From NCBI GenBank assembly GCA_963678705.1, contig OY783203.1, forward strand, positions 21,000,535 through 21,064,534: 64,000 bases of DNA, read 5' to 3'. Below the pieces are notes generated by a model. It was not told the origin of the DNA, did not search any database, and worked only from the letters and a program-made list of their open reading frames with translations. This stretch comes from Panorpa germanica. Taxonomy: Eukaryota; Arthropoda; Insecta; Mecoptera; Panorpidae. The position numbers were made by a program, and so were the translations under genes. Below, in pieces: positions 63,201 to 64,000 of this stretch (position 1 is its first letter; each line of letters starts with the position of its first letter).

Positions 63201-64000
63201 AGATTATGATTATAACAAGGCGCCTTTCTCGTAAAAACATTTGTTTGTTTTGCTATTGACCACCAGTTCCATTCTTCCATCGAGTCATCGTTTATACTCT
63301 TGGGGACTTTTCACGGGTTATGGCTATTCTTTAGTCTGAAGAACCAGGGCAGAAGATGTCACCATAAGCTAATAACTAATAAATGCAAATATAATAACTG
63401 CTTCGAAATATATTTACATAGCAATTTAGGTTACAGACATCAGTCAGATGATCATTCATTTGCAAATATTTTATTCTATGTTCTCTGCGAGAATGGCAGA
63501 TTCTTTGTCAATTCGAGGTCTTGTTACCTAAATATAGTTTAGCTTACTTTACTTTCTATCTGGTCACCACTATCTAATTTGTCACTTCGAAAGGTGAAAA
63601 ATAATCTGGCAAATACAGTTAATATTGAGAATGCTGTATTCTATGTAGTAGAAGACACAGAGGCTATAAGTTTTCTCTCAGGAATCTATTCCAACTACTG
63701 ATGCGTGCTTGTATATCAGAAAACTTCAAATATAAAATTTACTTTTTTATTTTTATTTCTATAACAATTTTAAATGAAATTAAACTACTGTAATACAAAA
63801 TAAGGCAATGTTATGATTGAAATATTCAATAAGCCTGCAGCAAAGTCGAAGTTAGTCATATACGAAGAAATACGAGTAGACGTAAAGCACATAGAGGCTT
63901 GCAAATGGATCGTTGAATACAGGTTACACAGGATAAAAATATGTGAAGATATTAGTGAAATTATTACCGTAGACCGTGTAGTCGCAGTATACCTGTGCTA

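Larger units (their letters stand above)
56738..64000. other. Region upstream of Gfrl
   Basis: No coding exon was found. It holds a short minisatellite (57021), an intact MITE (57250) and a family D repeat (59505), listed separately. The 5' UTR and promoter of Gfrl should lie at its left end. From about 60.3 kb onward I see only AT-rich sequence, short simple repeats (for example ACACCG units near 62165 and AC units near 62800) and short open frames with no domain. Confidence 0.6.

Noticed and set aside
1..64000. CRISPR arrays, operons, rRNA genes or prokaryotic features
   Set aside because: None seen; spliced genes and transposons show the DNA is eukaryotic.

Overview
The window is AT-rich nuclear DNA from an animal, almost certainly an insect; I cannot fix the order. 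The evidence is four spliced protein genes with GT-AG introns and insect-type orthologues, long AT-rich intergenic DNA, and many degraded transposable elements (jockey-like and R1-like LINEs, PIF/Harbinger, hAT, MITEs, a solo LTR). Nothing bacterial, viral or CRISPR-like is present. Exon boundaries were read by eye from reading frame, splice consensus and family resemblance, and all of them close in phase.

Layout. 1-9617: no gene found, a graveyard of repeats, possibly the first intron or upstream flank of UBL3. 9618-11281 (+): UBL3, a membrane-anchored ubiquitin-fold protein, missing only its short first coding exon. A possible second last exon lies at 12791-12831. 16422-23946 (+): complete CPSF6 in ten coding exons (687 aa), a pre-mRNA 3'-end processing factor. 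23947-32548: intergenic, with an inverted pair of repeats, one of them split by a solo LTR. 32549-39616 (-): complete pod1/coronin-7, 16 constitutive coding exons plus one alternative exon (1096 aa without it, about 1218 aa with it). 40285-40479 (-): a doubtful 64-aa gene. 40500-48693: intergenic with a foldback element. 48694-56737 (-): complete GDNF-receptor-like gene (Gfrl) in eleven coding exons (585 aa). 56738-64000: intergenic with MITEs and an unclassified repeat.

The genes have unrelated roles (membrane ubiquitin-fold protein, RNA 3' processing, actin/Golgi coronin, neuronal surface receptor) and look like ordinary neighbours, not a functional cluster. The most interesting signals are transposon-gene interactions and alternative ends: an R1-like LINE whose 15-bp target duplication copies the Gfrl exon-5 splice donor; a CAAX-less alternative last exon for UBL3; an alternative coronin exon that could end the protein after the first propeller; nested insertions with identifiable empty sites; and a MITE about 30 bp from a CPSF6 acceptor. 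I found no convincing undescribed multi-gene system.
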